A stretch of 64,000 nt of DNA, taken from Chiua virens (taxonomy: Eukaryota; Basidiomycota; Agaricomycetes; Boletales; Boletaceae). Where the stretch lies: positions 3,286,001-3,350,000 of the forward strand of contig JAHNUO010000001.1 in assembly GCA_019787685.1 (NCBI GenBank), written 5' to 3'. Position numbers and translations under genes: made by a program. Below, one piece after another: positions 45,224-57,274 of this stretch; position 1 is the first letter of the stretch; every line of letters begins with the position of its first letter. Below the pieces are notes generated by a model. That model was not told the origin of the DNA, searched no databases, and worked only from the letters and a program-made list of their open reading frames with translations.

Positions 45224-46495
45224 TAGTTGTGTGATATTCTCTTCTTGACCTATCTTTCACTTTCTCAGGCTTCAGCAGTGATCCAGCTCCCTCCAAATTA
45301 TGCAGGCCTCATTGAATGATGTATATGTAGGTATTCTACTGTGTATATTATAATGTCTTAAATTATCTAGGACACATTTATTACTTTTGTGCAATGAATA
45401 TATTCATAGGGCTTTAAAGGGTATATTGTCAGGGCAATGTTGTATTATCCTTGCTTCTATGCTACTCTAATACTCTCTATTTTACTGTACTTTTTGTATG
45501 AGGATTGAAGATGTAAGAAGTGACTCAAACATATGAGATACATGGGAAACCATCTGAAAACTTAGGAAACTGTGAAAACAAATTAAAAACTTGACATTAT
45601 GGGTTCCACAATGCTTCAGGAACCATTCTAAACAGTAGATAATATATGTAGAATGCAATAGAACTTGTGTATGTACATCATGTACCTAGCATATTCTATT
45701 TCTAAGACATGGAAATTGTGAAAAAATCTCTTCAGTGCAATCGCTTCAGTGTCAACATAATCATGCACATATGCTCAAAGTAACCTCATGGAATGCATGT
45801 TCAAAATTTTGATGTCTTAAGGTGTTGTGAAAGCCACAATGTCAAGTTTTTGATTTGTTTTCAAAGTCTCCTAAGTTTTCAGATGGTTTCCCATGCATCT
45901 CATATGTTTGAGTCACTCCTTACATCTTCAATCCTCATCCAAAAAATACAGTAAAATAGAGTATTAGAGTAGCATAGAAGCAAGGATAATACAACATTGC
46001 CCTGACAATATACCCTTTAAAGCCCTATAAATATATTCATTGCACAAAAGTAATAAATGTATCCTAGATAATGTTTAAGACATTATAGGCAGTAATATAT
46101 ATAGTAGAATATCTATATATACATCATTCAATGAGGCCTGCATAATTTGGAGCAAGCTGGATAACTTTGAAAGCATGGGAAGGTGAAACATGGGTCAGGA
46201 GAAGAATGTGACACAACTATCACTAGCTTTGATCCTGGTGATCTGTGCTGTTTATATATTGTATATATTTATGAACCCTCCTAGGGAACATATTACTCAA
46301 GGACATAACCTGAATGTTTGAAAAAAACAGTTATGTTTTTCTTTTTTCCAACAAATCTATATTATTACCTTATGGAATGTTTTATGGCCCACATACAACA
46401 CTCAGACAGTATATATAGTGTATCACATCATAGGTCTACATACAGAAGACATGTATACAGTGAGGAAGCAGCTGAAAATCCAGAAAAACAATGTT
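45224..46495. repeat. foldback element B1, long imperfect inverted arms
   Basis: The arm from about 45240 to 45610 is repeated in reverse from about 46200 back to 45820, e.g. GGGTATATTGTCAGGGCAAT at 45420 and its complement near 46000. The centre is about 200 bp. The right arm extends further (GACATAACCTGAATGTTTGA at about 46302) than the left, which ends at the Harbinger junction. The same family is at 57681-61001. Confidence 0.75.
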
Positions 46496-46763
46496 ATAGT
46501 TATCATGTTTACATTAGCAAATCACTTTTTGCTATGGAGTGCTGGCTAGCTCTGGCTAGCTCCACCCAGCAAGGTCTACTAGTCCATAGTAAATTGAAAA
46601 AAAAAATCCTGCCTATAAATCTCGCTTAAAATTTTTACCATTCATTATTATTATCAAGCATGTACACTTGAAGTGGCTGCCCTGACTATTTTAGTCCAAT
46701 TGCCTATATGGCAGTGCAAAAAAGTCTGTGAGAAAAAGTGTGTCCTGCTGATGTAAAACACAA
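46496..46763. other. unassigned AT-rich DNA
   Basis: It contains a direct GGCTAGCTCTGGCTAGCTCC motif at about 46544 and an A run. No gene is seen. Confidence 0.4.
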
Positions 46764-47400
46764 TGTAAGAAATAGATATTCCTTGTGCTCATAAAGCACA
46801 TCTCCACCACTTGCTGTCATAATTCAAATCCAAATCTGAACCATCCATCCACTCAAATCCACCATTATTTGCTCAATCATATATGTAAACTCATCCGGAT
46901 TGAGGTATCTGCACTTGTTTTGGCTTGGACTCTTTTCTTGTCTTTTATTGCTCCTTATTCATACTTAGCATTGGCTAGACCATGTCACACAGCCCTTGCA
47001 GGGACATTCAGGTGCCCCTTGAACTTTATACCATATGAAAACTTTCTTTTTATTATTATCCTTACTTAGGATGAGCCAAGGCCTATAACACTCACTGTAT
47101 TAATAAAATACAGTAGCTTTTGCCTGTGCACACCTGTCTCACATCGTTTTCAGTCAACATTTGTTTTCTCTTGTTCTCCTTGTGTTTTCTCCATCTGTAT
47201 TTGGACTGCCATGTCTGCTGTTCCATCCATTTTAATTTGGATTTGCCCTGGATTCATCTTGGACCACTAAAAATATATTGCTCATTATTCACTAACTCAG
47301 TGTTCTCCCTGGGTCAAACAGAATCACATTTCCTTCACCCTTTCTTTTCATTTCAATCCCCCTGAGTATTGCACTACAGCCAGGATTTACTTTCCTTAGC
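46764..47400 (+). repeat. LTR-like repeat of family F, plus orientation
   Basis: It starts TGTAAGAAATAGATATTCCT. It is the reverse of 56627-57274, sharing GTGCTCATAAAGCACAT, GGACATTCAGGTGCCCCTTG and CACTACAGCCAGGATTTA. The right edge is uncertain by a few bases. Confidence 0.7.
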
Positions 47401-47472
47401 AACAAATGAGGCATGTCACATTTCCTAACATGGAGTGAGCAGGGATGGTGTGTGCACAAGCAAGATGGGGAG

Positions 47473-47710
47473 GCGACAATAACAACAACACAATGACTGT
47501 GCTCTCACAGTTATTATGTCATCATTGGTGTAATCATCCTATTAGGAGATAGGAGAGGGTGGGAAAGGGTCACATGATGACAATGATGCAATAACCACAG
47601 TACTGCAGTTATTGTTCATTGTGATCTTCCTGTGAGACAAGGGGCAATGGTGAGGGAAGAGCAACACAACAACAACAACAACATGATAACTGCAATTGTG
47701 CAGTTATCAC
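47473..47710. repeat. array of short palindromes (ATAACNNCAGT family)
   Basis: At least three units, e.g. GCAATAACCACAGTACTGCA with GTTATTG, and GATAACTGCAATTGTGCAGTTATC. Each is a 40-60 bp imperfect palindrome centred on CAGT/ACTG and flanked by CAATGA or CAACAA words. The family recurs at 55471-57580 and 61030-61870. Confidence 0.75.
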
Positions 47711-48357
47711 TTTTACAACTCTTCTTTTCTTTCACTTGTACTACTTTACTACACTTGATACCTAGGTAGATATCTCCCTATGTTCATCTGTACTTCATTT
47801 CCCTTTCACTTCATATACCACCACTGGCTAAACCTGAGGATTACTCATTTCCTTTCATGTCATCATCCAATGGCATTGCATTTAGTCATTTCTACTTTGT
47901 TATCGTCTGTTGCCTTCACATCATATGATTCCCTTTGATCATTTGTGATTGGTTCTGCTCTTTGCAGTTACCCTTTTGGACACTTGGTCTGTGCACAATT
48001 CCATACATATAAATACCTTGCAGTGATACTCCTGTACCCTAGTCTTGATCTCTGCAATCTAGCTGAGTATCACTACTCCACTTGCAATCTTCCCTGTGAC
48101 CACTTGACCCTTGACCACTTAGACTCAATGTAGTCAACCCTTGACCCTAGTCCCTTGGGTATAGATTCCCAACCAGACACTCTCAGCAATGCCTGAGTTT
48201 TACCTTTGTCTCACTAGTAGCAATCTACTGACCAGTAACCCTTGACAAACACTTCAGTGCACCATGTATCAAGTGGTGGTTGTTTGAGTTATTGCAGCCA
48301 CTTGGTACTTAGTGCTTTTGCGGCTACACTAGGTCCTACCCAGAACTATTTGTAACA
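47711..48357 (+). repeat. solo LTR of the gypsy C family, 647 bp
   Basis: ATCAC is exactly duplicated (47706-47710 and 48358-48362). The left end reads TTTTACAACTC with TG changed to TT; the right end is TTTGTAACA. It is inserted into a palindrome of the ATAAC family, which is restored on removal (GCAGTTATCACATCATTG). Confidence 0.9.
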
Positions 48358-48499
48358 ATCACATCATTGTTGAAGTTGGGTGAGATGAGGATGAGGGAAG
48401 GGGGAGTCAACTTATCAGCAAACCACTATATTCTGGACAGGTCTATATAGAGTCCCAGCACCCCCAGACTAGTCCAGTCTAGAGATGTCTGAACAGTTC

Positions 48500-48663
48500 T
48501 GTCCAGAAGCCCAGTCTCTGGGGACATCTGGGGCTCTGAGGAGATAGGGGTCTGGGACTCTAGGGAGTCTATGGTTCTGGGGTGATAGGGGGTCTGGGGG
48601 ATCTGTGGAAATAGGGACATGCCAGGAGGGTTCTGGAGAGCTCTAGGAAACTCTGGGAACTTC
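48500..48663. repeat. TCTGGG-rich low-complexity tract
   Basis: Words such as TCTGGGG, TCTGGGAC, GATAGGGGTCTGGG and GGGGGTCTGGGGGATC follow one another. G-rich on plus. It borders the RecQ element. Confidence 0.6.
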
Positions 48664-48676
48664 TGGGAAAAGATCA

Positions 48677-50250
48677 GGCTCCTTCACACCCCTAGTGGTG
48701 AGTGCAAGGCTTTATCCTAGGGGCTTAGGTAGTATCACATGACTTGTAGAGTATTTTCAAACTCTGTAACTTTAAGAATCCTTGCACTAACCATGGGGGC
48801 TGCAAGAAAACATTTGTAAACACACACTGCCACAGTGCTACATCCCTCTGGACTGCGAAAAATAATGAAATCATTTAGACATAACTTAGGGTTACATTAT
48901 TTTAATGTATAGGATTCAGTCTTGTCTTGCAGTGACTTGGACATATACATACATATCCATGCTGTCCATGACAGTGGTCCCTCCTAATCAGTTCCCTCCC
49001 ACTGGTACTTTGATTCCCACCTTTTCAGCAATCCAAACACACACCCATGACACATTTCATGTATGACCATGTCTCTGGCAAATGAAAGTAGTAGACACCA
49101 TACTAACTGTGCATCGCTGGAACTGGTATGGGAAAGACCCTCACATTCTGGATGCTGCTGCTGTTCCAGCCAGATGGTGTTCAAATTGTTGTTACACCTT
49201 TAAACCTGCTGGGGCAACAGAATGTCACAACACTTGGAGGGGCTCACATACCAGCTATATCAATCAGTGCAGAAACAGCAACCCCTGCAAATTTTCATGT
49301 AAGCACTTCATTTGTGTTGAGCAAAGTCATCTGAGATAACCTTCAAACTGGCCATCCAGACTTATAAATATAGAGCTATAGTAGTCAGTCCAGAGCAAAT
49401 GATGAAACCCAGTGGCGAGTTCAAAAACATTCTCAAGGACATGCACTTCACACCATGTACAGTATAATCAGTATTGTGATTGACGAGACACATTGTCTTG
49501 CCAATTGGGAAGAATTTTACCCAGAGTATAGAGAACTTGGGCAGATCTGTTTTGTGCTTCCACTGGCACCATTGCTCATCATGTCTGCAATGCTCACAAA
49601 AATGGCATTGAACGATGTAATACAGCTACTCCAGATGCGTGCAGGTCAAATGACCACATGCCAAACATCAAAATTGGAGTCAAGAAAATCAAGTATGCAC
49701 TGAGCAGTCATGCTAACCTTGCATTCCTTGCTCCTGCAGGATATAAGGTCAGTGATCCCCTATTGCCAAAATTTCTTGTGTTCTTCAACAATATTGCTGA
49801 CTTGATTGCAGCTGCATGTTTCTTGCGGCTGTGCCTACCCCCAGACCAAAGAGACAAAATCAAGTGGTTCAATGCAGATATGTCAGTGTGCTGAGCATGG
49901 GATGAAGTGAGGACATTGGTTGATGAGATTGTATTCCACCATATCTACTGTGTGTGCTACATGGCATGAAACATGTGGCAGCCACATGTATGCTAGGCAT
50001 GCGAGACATGACCAAATCCTATACATTCAAATAATGTAACCCTAAGTTATGTCTAAATGATTTCACTATTTTTTGCAGTCCAGAGGGAGGTAGCACTGTG
50101 GCAGTGTGTGTTTACAAATGTTTTCTTGCAGCCCCCGTGATGAGTGCAAGAATTCTTAAAGTTACAGAGTTTGAAAATACTCTACAAGTCATGTGACACT
50201 ACCTAAGCTCCTAGGATAAAGCCTTGCACTCCTAGGGGTATGAAGGAGCC
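48677..50250 (+). mobile_element. 1574-bp inverted-repeat element carrying a RecQ-like helicase fragment
   Basis: The ends are GGCTCCTTCACACCCCTAG...CCTAGGGGTATGAAGGAGCC. The arms run about 250 bp (48677-48930 and 50000-50250) and look about 93-95% alike by eye, including CTTGTAGAGTATTTTCAAAC and AGACATAACTTAGGGTTACA. Outside, the 13-mer TGGGAAAAGATCA is repeated directly at 48664-48676 and 50251-50263. The interior is coding sequence related to RecQ helicases on plus. No transposase is visible, so it is probably non-autonomous or a gene-capture element. I know of no DNA-transposon superfamily defined by a 13-base duplication. Confidence 0.8.
48984..49893 (+). pseudogene. RecQ-like DNA helicase fragment
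   Basis: In order on plus: TFHV, stop, PCLWQMKVVDTIL; the Walker A stretch CIAGTGMGKTLTFWMLLLFQ; VVTPLNLLGQQNVTTLG; then after a GTAAGC donor-like site TFKLAIQTYKYRAIVVSPEQ; the Walker B/DEAH stretch SIVIDETHCLANWEEFYPEY (DETH instead of DEAH); FVLPLAPLLIMSAMLTKMAL; and the start of helicase domain 2, PLLPKFLVFFNNIADLIAAA. The frame slips at about 49460 and 49680. ACFLRLC holds Cys where Arg is expected. The C-terminal half of the helicase is absent. Related RecQ-like genes are repeated in many fungal genomes, some near telomeres. Confidence 0.75.
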
Positions 50251-50263
50251 TGGGAAAAGATCA

Positions 50264-50559
50264 CTCACACAGATCATGAAACAATGATATTATAAGACTA
50301 AAATACAACAGTAAATTACCAAAGAGACAAGTGATATCTGTGATAATGACATCAGTCAACATCCAGTTACTGACCAGTCCAGTTGTCAGGTGCCTTGACT
50401 TTGAAAGAATAAAAGACTGGTCCAGGACTGGTCTGGTTGCAAAGTGGACTGGTCTTTAGCCCCTATAGATTGGTACTTTCCACAATATTTTCAGAAATTT
50501 AGCTATGAATTTCTACATCAAAAACCATTGGAAATGGCCATATCTGGTGATCCTGTGAT
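50264..50559. other. unassigned DNA
   Basis: It contains GACCAGTCCAGTTG and GACTGGTCCAGGACTGGTCTGG words. No gene is seen. Confidence 0.4.
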
Positions 50560-50840
50560 CCAGACCTTATGATCCAAGGGTCAGTAGGTATCCAGGAGTT
50601 CATACTATGTTTTACCTCACTATGACTACTCTTGGTTCCAATGGGAAAGGGGTGAAAAGACCAGTTGCAACTGGTTGCAACTGATTAAAACACTGTTTTG
50701 GACTGGTTTTTCAGTCCAGTTGTGGTTGCAAGGTCCTGGGACCTTCCCAGGACCAGTTGCAAACTGGTTGCCTTATTTGGGGCATGGAAAACTGGACTGG
50801 ACCAGACTTTAAAACACTAATCATTAATGATTTCGAATCA
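50560..50840. repeat. dispersed repeat, copy 2 (partner at 17940-18170)
   Basis: It matches the first copy through CTTATGATCCAA, GGTATCCAGGAG, GGGAAAGGGGTGAAAAG and TTTTGGACTGGTTTTT. This copy has additional CCAGTTGCAACTGGTTGCAA palindromic words. Confidence 0.6.
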
Positions 50841-51092
50841 ACACAGGCTTTCTGCCACCCAATGTACTATTTTTACCCTTCAAATAAACATTAGTAAACA
50901 TGCTGGACCACGTATGTACATATGTGCAAGGAACATACTTTGTCTCTGTACACATGTGTTGTCTGTGTGAGTGAGTCACCACAGTCTTGCCCTTCTATTT
51001 CAATGCTGCTGTAATATTATTAGTCCTCTCTCCTGTCTGCATTCCAATGGCATCACATGTTGTTTCAAGGCTTTGGCCTTTAGTGACCTTGT

Positions 51093-51659
51093 TCACCACA
51101 TTGTCACCCTAATATGAGTGTATATGCCTCCACATGTTGCCAGTTGACCCCTTATCCCTTTATCCAGGTACCGGTATACCTTCTCAACAATGTGGGTCTT
51201 GAGATCATCATTCATGACAATGTCATGGCATGCTTCCAAGTGTTTCCCCTTCAAGTTTCCTTGTGAACCCAATCCCCTATTACCTGTAGCTGCCCTGAAT
51301 CCCACTGTTTTAAGGCCATGGGCCCTCTCTGTGAGACATGGGACATGTTTCAGAATCATGTGGACCAGTGGAGTTGGTGAGGTGTTTTCAGACCCAACAA
51401 ATCCCAAACTTGTACCCAAAAAGTAAATTTTTTGTATTTGTCTCACACAGAAACCTTGTAGTGCATACTGTACAGTTACTGCAAAAACCTGAATGGCAGC
51501 TTCCAAGATAATTGAAATTTGTAGCACAGGTATTGCCAATGGGTTTGTACCCATGGGTAGCAGGTCTGTGGGTTCATATATGGCAACCCACACCCATACC
51601 TGTGCATACCCATACCTGTGACCTATTGAAGAGAAGTAAAGGGAGCTGGTTTGACACAA
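51093..51659 (-). other. open frame of 188 codons, coding status uncertain
   Basis: A minus frame runs 51659-51093. A stretch near the end (EACHDIVMNDDLKTHIVEKV) looks protein-like, but the start is low-complexity (VWVWVAIYEP) and overlaps a short CCCATACCTGTG repeat. No family is recognised. It may be a relic. Confidence 0.25.
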
Positions 51660-51667
51660 CCAAAGTT

Positions 51668-52481
51668 AGTAGAATGGTAAAGTAAAAGAAAAGGGGAGTT
51701 TGTGAGTATAACTCACCCCAAAGGGCTCTTAGGTTGGTAACAAGTGTCAAGGCTTTGATGGGAGCTTTTAGAAACAATCCAGATGTATTTCCAGATGAAA
51801 CTGTATGGAAATCTTTAGAACTGGCCGAGAGGTAAACAGTTGTATGGTTCAACAAGAGAACAAAGACATGAACACAACAGTGATTGAGTACAAGTAAGAG
51901 TGATTTGAAGAATAGTCAGAAACAGACAAGATGACTCAGAATCCAGAAAAAGGTGAATTGAAAGGTGAAATTTTCTATTTACAAACACAGTTTTATAGTC
52001 CAAGGTATTCCCAGGACTTTTACATCAGATAAAGTACCAAATAAAGCAGAAAAATGTATGTAGGACAGCATCTCTTATGGAGATTGACCCATAAATGGAA
52101 AACAATGTTCTGTCAAGATAGAATAAGGTTTGATCTGTAAATCAATTGACCTCCTTTAAATGTTGTATGATCCAACTATCTGTACCTATCAACCAATCAG
52201 ATACATTTCTATGACATAGAATTGTCTGGAAAGGATCTGAGAAGGTACAGAATAAAATAGAAATTATGATAGACGAAAAGGGAAGTTGATTAGTGTGCAT
52301 CATCTGATCTCAATCAGATAACCCGATTTGGTCATCTTGTACAGAAACATAAAGAAACAGGAAACAAAACATATGAATATACTTAGATCCACTCAGATGG
52401 ACACAGGACCATGACAGACAGATAGGACAGACAATGAGGGCAATGCAGGTTTACCACCACAAGTGGAGACCAACTCCTACA
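51668..52481 (-). repeat. LTR-like repeat of family E, degraded
   Basis: The right end CCAACTCCTACA matches the nested LTR at 42856-43557 (TAACTCCTACA). Inner parts also match (TTTTATAGTCC, CCCAGGACT, GATCTGTAAAT). The left edge is uncertain. No target duplication was seen. Confidence 0.6.
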
Positions 52482-53509
52482 CTGTGATGGGTAATCCATA
52501 TCTGTGCAGAACTCTAATTCACACTGTTGTAAGTACTATGTATTTTATATAGTACATACTCATACTCCCACAATGGCTACTCAGAGAATGGCGGAGTGGT
52601 AAGGAGGATTTGTGTCCACACATATCACAATGGTCTACAGCTTGATCAACTCTAACAAAGCATTCAATTCTGAATTCCCCTGAAGGACAATATCAATTAG
52701 CAAACTTCTGGCTAGAAGGTAACAGTTTTTTATTTAAGGATATCACTGGTAAAACTGTGAAGGTGAGGATCATCATTTGACATATATCTGCCATGATGGG
52801 TCTCAGGCTGCTAACATACAAACACCATTTCTCTCAGAGATATATACTATAAGAATTACAGGTGAAACAAACATTCATTTTACTCTGGGATAAGACTCTT
52901 ACTTTGAGATTGTTCCTCTGACTGGAAAGGGCAAGAAGAAAGTGACCAGGAATGAAAAATAGAAGGCAAACATATTGGGTGAGATGTTCAAGGTGGATAT
53001 CTTGGGTCACAAAACTGTGTACTATATACAAAGTGTTGAAAAAATCCCACCAAAGCTGTGAAATGACATCATCATGGCTTCTCTCCAGTTAGCAAAGGAA
53101 ACTATATGAAGGCCTGGATGTGGATCATCAAGTGACAATGAAGATGATCACTCAAAGGTGCCCAGTGACAATGACAATAACAAACTCAATGATCTCATGA
53201 CATATCATTGAGGCTATGAGTGTTTCTCTTCTTGTTTCATTTGCTCTATTTCTTATCCTATTGTACAAACAGCAGTCATTCATGACATTTTCCCACCTTC
53301 AATCACCATATGGATTCTTTTACAGATGGTGAGGTATCGGTATGCTGTCTTTGGTTGCTATTCAGGTCATTTTTTTGCAACATTTATCCTTCCCTGTTAT
53401 TCTTCACTGTCCTGTGGAATTCCTTTGCACACCACTTCTTTAATCTTTCTGCTTCAGTCTCATCCCCTTTGGTTTTATCCCTGATGCTGTTGTAGTTATC
53501 TTCAACAAG
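52482..53509. other. no gene recognised
   Basis: About 1 kb of CpG-poor sequence with only short open stretches. Nothing supportable. Confidence 0.5.
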
Positions 53510-53862
53510 TGTTGCAATGTGTACAATCTGTTCTGACCATTCTGGGTAGTTCCCATGCTTCAGAGGCTTTTGCTTCCAGAAGTTCTGAGGTTCCCATGCT
53601 CCAGAAGTACCAGAACAACTATAGACTTATTGTACTACAATACAATTAGTTACAATTATTCATGCAGTACTATTAGTCCTTACTACAGGTACAGCATAGC
53701 ATTACAGTAGATATATAAACATGTTCTACTGTATACAAAGAAGAATCTTTCTCTCTCTCTATTCTCCACAATCTTGTCTTGAGCTCCATCATCAGGTAAG
53801 TCTCCAGAGCAGTGACCTGCCCTCAGGACAACCAGGTCCTTCATAACCAGTCTGTTCTAACA
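53510..53862 (+). repeat. 5' LTR of a copia-type element
   Basis: It starts TGTTGCAATGTGTACAATCT and ends CTGTTCTAACA. It is the reverse of the solo LTR at 16035-16404. A TATATAAACA box lies at about 53709. The following GGTTATGAGCCCCAAG is in the position of the primer-binding site. Confidence 0.8.
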
Positions 53863-55450
53863 GGTTATGAGCCCCAAGTGGCCAGCTGTGCAATATACCT
53901 GCCACTGATTGCTCTTGGTGGACACCTGATAATTTGCCATCCCATGTAATGAATATTAAATATTCTCACTGGATGTGCTGAATAAAGCTAGTCCTGTGTG
54001 ATTGAGAATTCCCACCAGACACTCCCTTTTAATGCAAATACACTCAGGGAAGTATGCTTTTAGACCTATAGTGTAGGAGAAGACTATGTCACCCCAATCT
54101 AACTCATCACTCCCTTCATCTCAAACAGTAAGGTTTACTGACATTCACACCATCAAATTATCTACCTGCTATGTCCTTCAACATGCTCAATAATATTTCC
54201 AAGCTCAATGGATCAAACTACCATCACTGGGCTGATGACATGAAGAATTATCTTTAGTTAGTCAGTGTCTGGAATGCCTGCATGAAACAGACATGCCCCA
54301 CAGATGATGATTTGGATGAGCAGAATAATTGGGATGACAATGACAACAAAGCCATGGGTTCTATGAAGATTTGTATCGAGCATCACTTGCTCAGTTGTCA
54401 TACCAACTGTGGTACAGCTCTTTTCCTCAGGAATTTACTGAAGCAACAGTATGATGGCCATACCATCTTTTCTGCCTATTCTGAATTCAAGTCCATGATG
54501 TCTGTTTTCTTCTCAGAAAATCAGCATCCTGCCCAGACCTTTGCCAAATTTAATACCCATTTTGCCCAGCTCAAGTCTTTTGATTACAAGGTTGACAGCA
54601 AGATCAAGCTGATGATTGTCCTGTCCTGGCTACCCAAATATGCTGACTTCTACATCAATTTACTCAATACTGCTGCAAATAAAAAACCCTCTGCCAATAT
54701 CAAAATTTCTACTATAGCAGATGTAGAACAGGCTATTACAGCTGCTTGGAAACAACACATTGCTTGCCATCCAACTCAGACCAGATCTCAGGCTAAGCCT
54801 GAACAGCAAGTGAACAAGGTTTCTGCTATTAAGTGGAAATGGGAGGAACCAATGTTTGGTTCCCAGCAGAAGCAACAAGGCAATTCTGGTTCTAGTGGTT
54901 CTGGTCTGGAAGGCTTTGGAAGAAAAAAGAGATATGGCAAATGCTCTGACTAGAGCAAGAACCCCTAGCAATATCACCACAAGGCCAACATTGTAGCTAA
55001 GGAGGTCTCAAGAGCCCATTATCATTGATCCTGCCTCATTTGCTTCCACCTCTCCAACCATTGACCCACACATTCTCCTACATAAACCAGCTTTGACTCA
55101 ATATGATCCTCCTGTATTCCCTCATGTTCAGAATGCAATATCCCTTCTCTACCATATAGGGAAAACTCCTTCTATTCAATCTGTCCACAATGTGGACATG
55201 ATAGCCAATAAACACTCAGATTGGTTAGAAGAAATTTCCACTTTATCCAAGTGTCTTTTGAAACATGTTGAACAAGACAATTCCATGGCTGTTATTGAGG
55301 ATGAAGACACTGTCTCCCTTGGTAATGATGGAGATGACTGGCTGGGACATTACTATGATTGTGGATCTACTCCTGAGTACATCTCTTATTCCAAACAACC
55401 CTACTCTGATACTAACATGCACCTTGTGTTGCAGCGAAGTCATTTATTAG
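53863..55450 (+). mobile_element. copia-type retrotransposon relic, 3' part missing
   Basis: A leader of about 300 bp is followed by a gag gene and about 500 bp of further open sequence (55093-55450), then an abrupt change to the palindrome array at about 55470. No RT, integrase or 3' LTR is found. Confidence 0.65.
54171..54953 (+). pseudogene. copia gag (UBN2-like)
   Basis: ATG at 54171, then ISKLNGSNYHHWADDMKNYL, a TAG at 54255-54257 and LVSVWNACMKQTCP. The rest is open to TAG at 54953, with YSEFKSMMSVFFSENQHPAQ, FAKFNTHFAQLKSF, IKLMIVLSWLPKYADFYINL and a basic Gly/Ser-rich tail. This is typical of copia-type gag proteins. The single stop probably replaced Gln (CAG to TAG). No zinc knuckle is seen. 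Confidence 0.75.
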
Positions 55451-55470
55451 TGTCTAATGTAGTAGATAGT

Positions 55471-55786
55471 CTGAGACTGTGGTCATTTTGTCATTGTCAC
55501 TGTCATTGCATTGTCATCATTATTGTATTGTCCCCATCATGTCATGTCACCTTTTCCTCATCCTCACCCCACCCAACAATGACAACAATGCAATAACCAC
55601 AGTGTTGCGGTTATCACATCATCATTGTCATTGTGTCACCCTTTCCCACCCTTTCCCATTATCCCACCCCATGACAATGACACAATGGCCATGGTATTAT
55701 AGTCATCTTGTTGTTGTGTTTTTGTGTTGTCCCCATTGTGTCACCTTTCCCTCACTCTCACTCATACCTAATCCTGTGAATGTGAT
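55471..55786. repeat. palindrome array, ATAACNNCAGT family
   Basis: Units include CAATAACCACAGTGTTGCGG followed by TTATCACATCATCATTGTC (55587-55630) and a weaker one at 55672-55730. G/C-rich CCCTTTCCCACC spacers occur as at 47540-47570. Confidence 0.7.
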
Positions 55787-56412
55787 TGTTATGATAGTCC
55801 TGGGTAGGGCCTAGCATAGCTGCAAAAGCACTAAGTATCAAGTGGCTGCAATAATGATAACTCAAACAACTACCACTTGATATCTGGTGCACTGAAGAGT
55901 TCAAGGAGGAGTACTGGTCAGTAGGTTGCTACCAGTAAGATGAAGATAGAACTCAGTTGTTGCTAAGAGCATCCTGTTGAGAATCTATACCTGAAGGACT
56001 GAAGACTTCCCCTTGTGATTGGGATAGACCAAGAGGCTGGATGTTGGTTGCAGCGGCAAGATTGGCTTAGGTAAAGCCCAAGAAGGAGCAGAGATACTCA
56101 GCTAGATTGTGGGTACTACAGAAGTACAGGAATACAGGAGCATCATGGCAAGGTTTATATGTGTTGATATAAAAGGGTGTTCCAATGAAAAGTAGAACCA
56201 AGCAAAGGGAATGAAGGGAGCAAAGGGAATACTCCACAGGGATGAGGGAGTCATGCAATGACAACCAAAGAAAGGGACACAAAGAAAGCTACCATGCTAT
56301 GGAGCAATATAATCTCTGCAGGGGGGGAGTGAGTCATAGAGCAGATGAGCTAAGGTAAGAGTCCATTTGGGAAATGAAGTTAACAAGGCAAAGAAAAAGA
56401 GAAATTGTAACA
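55787..56412 (-). repeat. solo LTR of the gypsy C family, minus orientation, 626 bp
   Basis: GTGAT is exactly duplicated (55782-55786 and 56413-56417). The conserved hairpin CAAGTGG/CCACTTG and the ACTCAGCTAGATTG block are present. Its left part in LTR sense (CCATTTCCC, CTATGACTCAC) resembles the LTR starting at 63739. Confidence 0.9.
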
Positions 56413-56626
56413 GTGATAGCAACAACAATATCATCATGATAATCATGTTAGTGTGATTGTTGTGTGATTGTTGTTATTGTTGTTGTCATTTTGCCTCTAT
56501 CCTACCCAGCCCTTACCATGCCATCACACTCACCTTCCTCTCGCCCTCCTTGCCCTTTTCTCACCCTCTTACCTTGTCTCCCCCACTGGCAATAATAATA
56601 ACAATGCAATAATCACAGTGTTTCAG
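56413..56626. repeat. palindrome array with GTTGTT/CAACAA runs
   Basis: It contains GATAGCAACAACAATATCAT, GTTGTTATTGTTGTTGTCAT and the half palindrome GCAATAATCACAGTGTTTCA that is completed at 57275. Confidence 0.65.
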
Positions 56627-57274
56627 TGTAGGTAATAAATCCTGGCTGTAGTGCAATACTCAGGGGGATTGAAAGAATAGAAAGAGGGGGTGAAGGAATG
56701 TGATTCTGTTCAACCCAGGGACAATGCTGAGTTGGTGAACAACAAGAAATGGTTTTTGAGTAGTCCGAGATAAATCCAGGGCGAATCCAGATTAAAATGG
56801 ATAGAAAAGCGGATACGGCAGTCCGATCCAGATCGAGAAAATACGAGGAGAGCAAGAGAAAATGAATGTTGACTGAACACAATGTGAGACAGATGCACAT
56901 GAGCAAAAGCTACTGTATTTTGTCAATACAGTGAATTTATAGTCCTCAGGAATACCTCAGACTTATCCTAAGTAAGGATAATAATAAAAAGAAGGTTTTC
57001 ATACGGCATAAAGTTCGAGAGGCACCCAAACATCCCTGCAAGGGCTGTGTGACATGGTCTAGTCAATGCTAAGTACGAATAAGGAGCATCAAAAATAAAA
57101 TAAAAGAGTCCAAGGCAAAATAAGCGCAGATACAGCAATCTGGATGAGTTTGTGCATGTGATCAAGCAAGTAACGATGGATTTGAGTGGATGGATGGTTT
57201 GGGTTTGGATTTGGATGATGATGGTGAGTGATGGGAATGTGCTTTATGAGCACAAGGAATATCTATTCCTTACA
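56627..57274 (-). repeat. LTR-like repeat of family F, minus orientation, 648 bp
   Basis: On plus it begins TGTAGGTAATAAATCCTGGC and ends CTATTCCTTACA. It is inserted into a palindrome (CACAGTGTTTCAG on the left, GCAGTTATCACATCATC on the right). A TATAAATTC-type word lies near 56935 on the complementary strand. The reverse copy is at 46764-47400. Confidence 0.7.

Noticed and set aside
48984..49184. Minus-strand gene
   Set aside because: It is the shadow of the RecQ-like helicase fragment on plus.
55093..55596. Copia protease or integrase
   Set aside because: No catalytic motif or zinc-binding pattern is visible; the C-terminal part of the frame is palindrome-array sequence.
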